The notes under the pieces are model-generated. The model was not told where the DNA came from. It ran no database searches and worked only from the letters and a program-made list of their open reading frames with translations. This document shows, one piece after another, positions 63,275 through 64,000 of a DNA stretch of 64,000 bases. The stretch lies in the NCBI RefSeq assembly GCF_000308675.1, contig NZ_BAGE01000018.1, forward strand, positions 372,001-436,000, in the 5' to 3' direction. Source of the DNA: Nocardia paucivorans NBRC 100373 (GTDB lineage: Bacteria > Actinomycetota > Actinomycetes > Mycobacteriales > Mycobacteriaceae). The position numbers were made by a program, and so were the translations under genes. Within the stretch, counting starts at the first letter, position 1. Each line of letters starts with the position of its first letter.

Positions 63275-64000
63275 CGCAACCACAGGTAGGGTGCGGCGAC
63301 CGCAATGGTGATGGCGGTGACGACAATGCCCTTCTTGGTGAAGTCCCAGAACGAGATCGGGTGGTCGGCGCGGCGCGCGATCCCGAGCATCACGACATTG
63401 GCGCTGGCGCCGACCGCGGTGAGATTGCCACCGAAGTCCGCGCCGAGAGCCAGTGCCCACCACAAGGCGCCGGAGTCGACGGCGGGATGGTCGATACCGG
63501 TGGCGAGACCGGCGACCAAGGGGCTCATGGTGGCGACATAGGGGATGTTGTCGATGATGCCGGACAGCACCGTGGAGACGACCAGAATGAGCATGACCGC
63601 GAGGAGGGCGTTGCCATGGGTGGCGTCGGTGGCGAGCTCGGCGAGTTGCTCGATCACCCCGGTATGCACCAGCGCGCCGACCATGACGAACAAGCCCGCG
63701 AAGAACAGCAGCGTCTCCCACTCCACGGCGGCCAGGTAGTCGCGTTGCGGCAGACCGGAAACGAGTACCAGTACGCCGGCGCCGAGCAGCGCGACCACCG
63801 ACGGTTCGATGTGGAACACCGAATGCCCCACGAATCCGGTGAACACCGCCGCCAATACCACTCCGCATTTGAGCAGCAGGCGTGGGTTGTGGATGGCTTC
63901 GCGTTCGTCGAGCGCCATGACGTCGGCGACTCTCTCGGGAGCGACGTCGAACGCGCCGCGAAACAAACGAGGCAGGACCAGCGTGAACACCAACAACTCG
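63256..64000 (-). CDS. ArsB/NhaD-family ion transporter (partial)
   Basis: The visible C-terminal 248 residues belong to the ArsB/NhaD (ion transporter) superfamily: [60 protein letters not shown], and a terminal [21 protein letters not shown] helix. These carry Na+/H+ or arsenite. The start lies beyond base 64000. Neighbour of the bicarbonate transporter, so the two may form an ion and pH block. Confidence 0.88.
   Translation of the reverse strand, partial: ELLVFTLVLPRLFRGAFDVAPERVADVMALDEREAIHNPRLLLKCGVVLAAVFTGFVGHSVFHIEPSVVALLGAGVLVLVSGLPQRDYLAAVEWETLLFFAGLFVMVGALVHTGVIEQLAELATDATHGNALLAVMLILVVSTVLSGIIDNIPYVATMSPLVAGLATGIDHPAVDSGALWWALALGADFGGNLTAVGASANVVMLGIARRADHPISFWDFTKKGIVVTAITIAVAAPYLWLRYFVFG

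Overview
The window is high-GC actinobacterial DNA, most probably from Nocardia or a close relative in the Nocardiaceae. This rests on the strong G/C third-position bias, frequent GTG starts and GTGA stop/start overlaps, an F420-type luciferase-like oxidoreductase, a complete ESX-4 type VII secretion locus next to truA, the mycobacterial-style gene string lytic transglycosylase - eno - ftsB - DUF501 - ppx, and a SAM-IV riboswitch. The assignment to genus is inference from gene content; no database search was possible.

Layout. 1-3.6 kb: the 3' part of truA, an F420 oxidoreductase, an orphan CsoR copper sensor, MTA phosphorylase and an FMN reductase. 3.6-18.5 kb: the ESX-4 locus in four blocks (eccE reverse; eccB plus two candidate substrates forward; mycP-eccD reverse; eccC, an accessory membrane protein and two WXG100 genes forward). 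18.6-22.9 kb: lytic transglycosylase lipoprotein, enolase, FtsB, DUF501 and exopolyphosphatase. 23-26.6 kb: a peptide transporter and an amino-acid permease, then a tRNA-Leu(UAA).

26.7-34 kb is accessory in character: a TipA-like MerR regulator, a VOC protein, a phage-type amidase, an XRE regulator preceded by three 21-bp iterons, a doubly broken LLM oxidoreductase pseudogene, two alpha/beta hydrolases and a TetR regulator with paired operators. 34-43.5 kb: a serine hydrolase, a solitary trpB, an SDR enzyme, a small gene under a LexA-like box, a DUF4349 lipoprotein, trmL, a vapC remnant, metX under a SAM-IV riboswitch with a 9-codon Cys-Cys upstream ORF, and icd. 43.6-48.9 kb: a kinase-like protein, an acyl-CoA dehydrogenase with an unusual active-site motif, a hydrolase, exonuclease III and a secreted barnase with its barstar.

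49-64 kb: a TetR/DUF2236 oxygenase pair, trpS, a 74-bp tandem duplication before a YihY membrane protein, a four-helix membrane protein made of two repeats, a D,D-carboxypeptidase, phenylalanine hydroxylase, RadC, a Mn/Fe-type ABC importer with a candidate DtxR-family promoter, and a less GC-biased segment with a CBS protein, a bacterial SLC4-type bicarbonate transporter, small ORFs and a partial ArsB/NhaD antiporter.

No CRISPR array, rRNA or intact insertion sequence was seen. The regions I consider most worth following are the substrate pair inside ESX-4, the riboswitch/uORF control of metX, the iteron array, the kinase-like pair and the SLC4 island.
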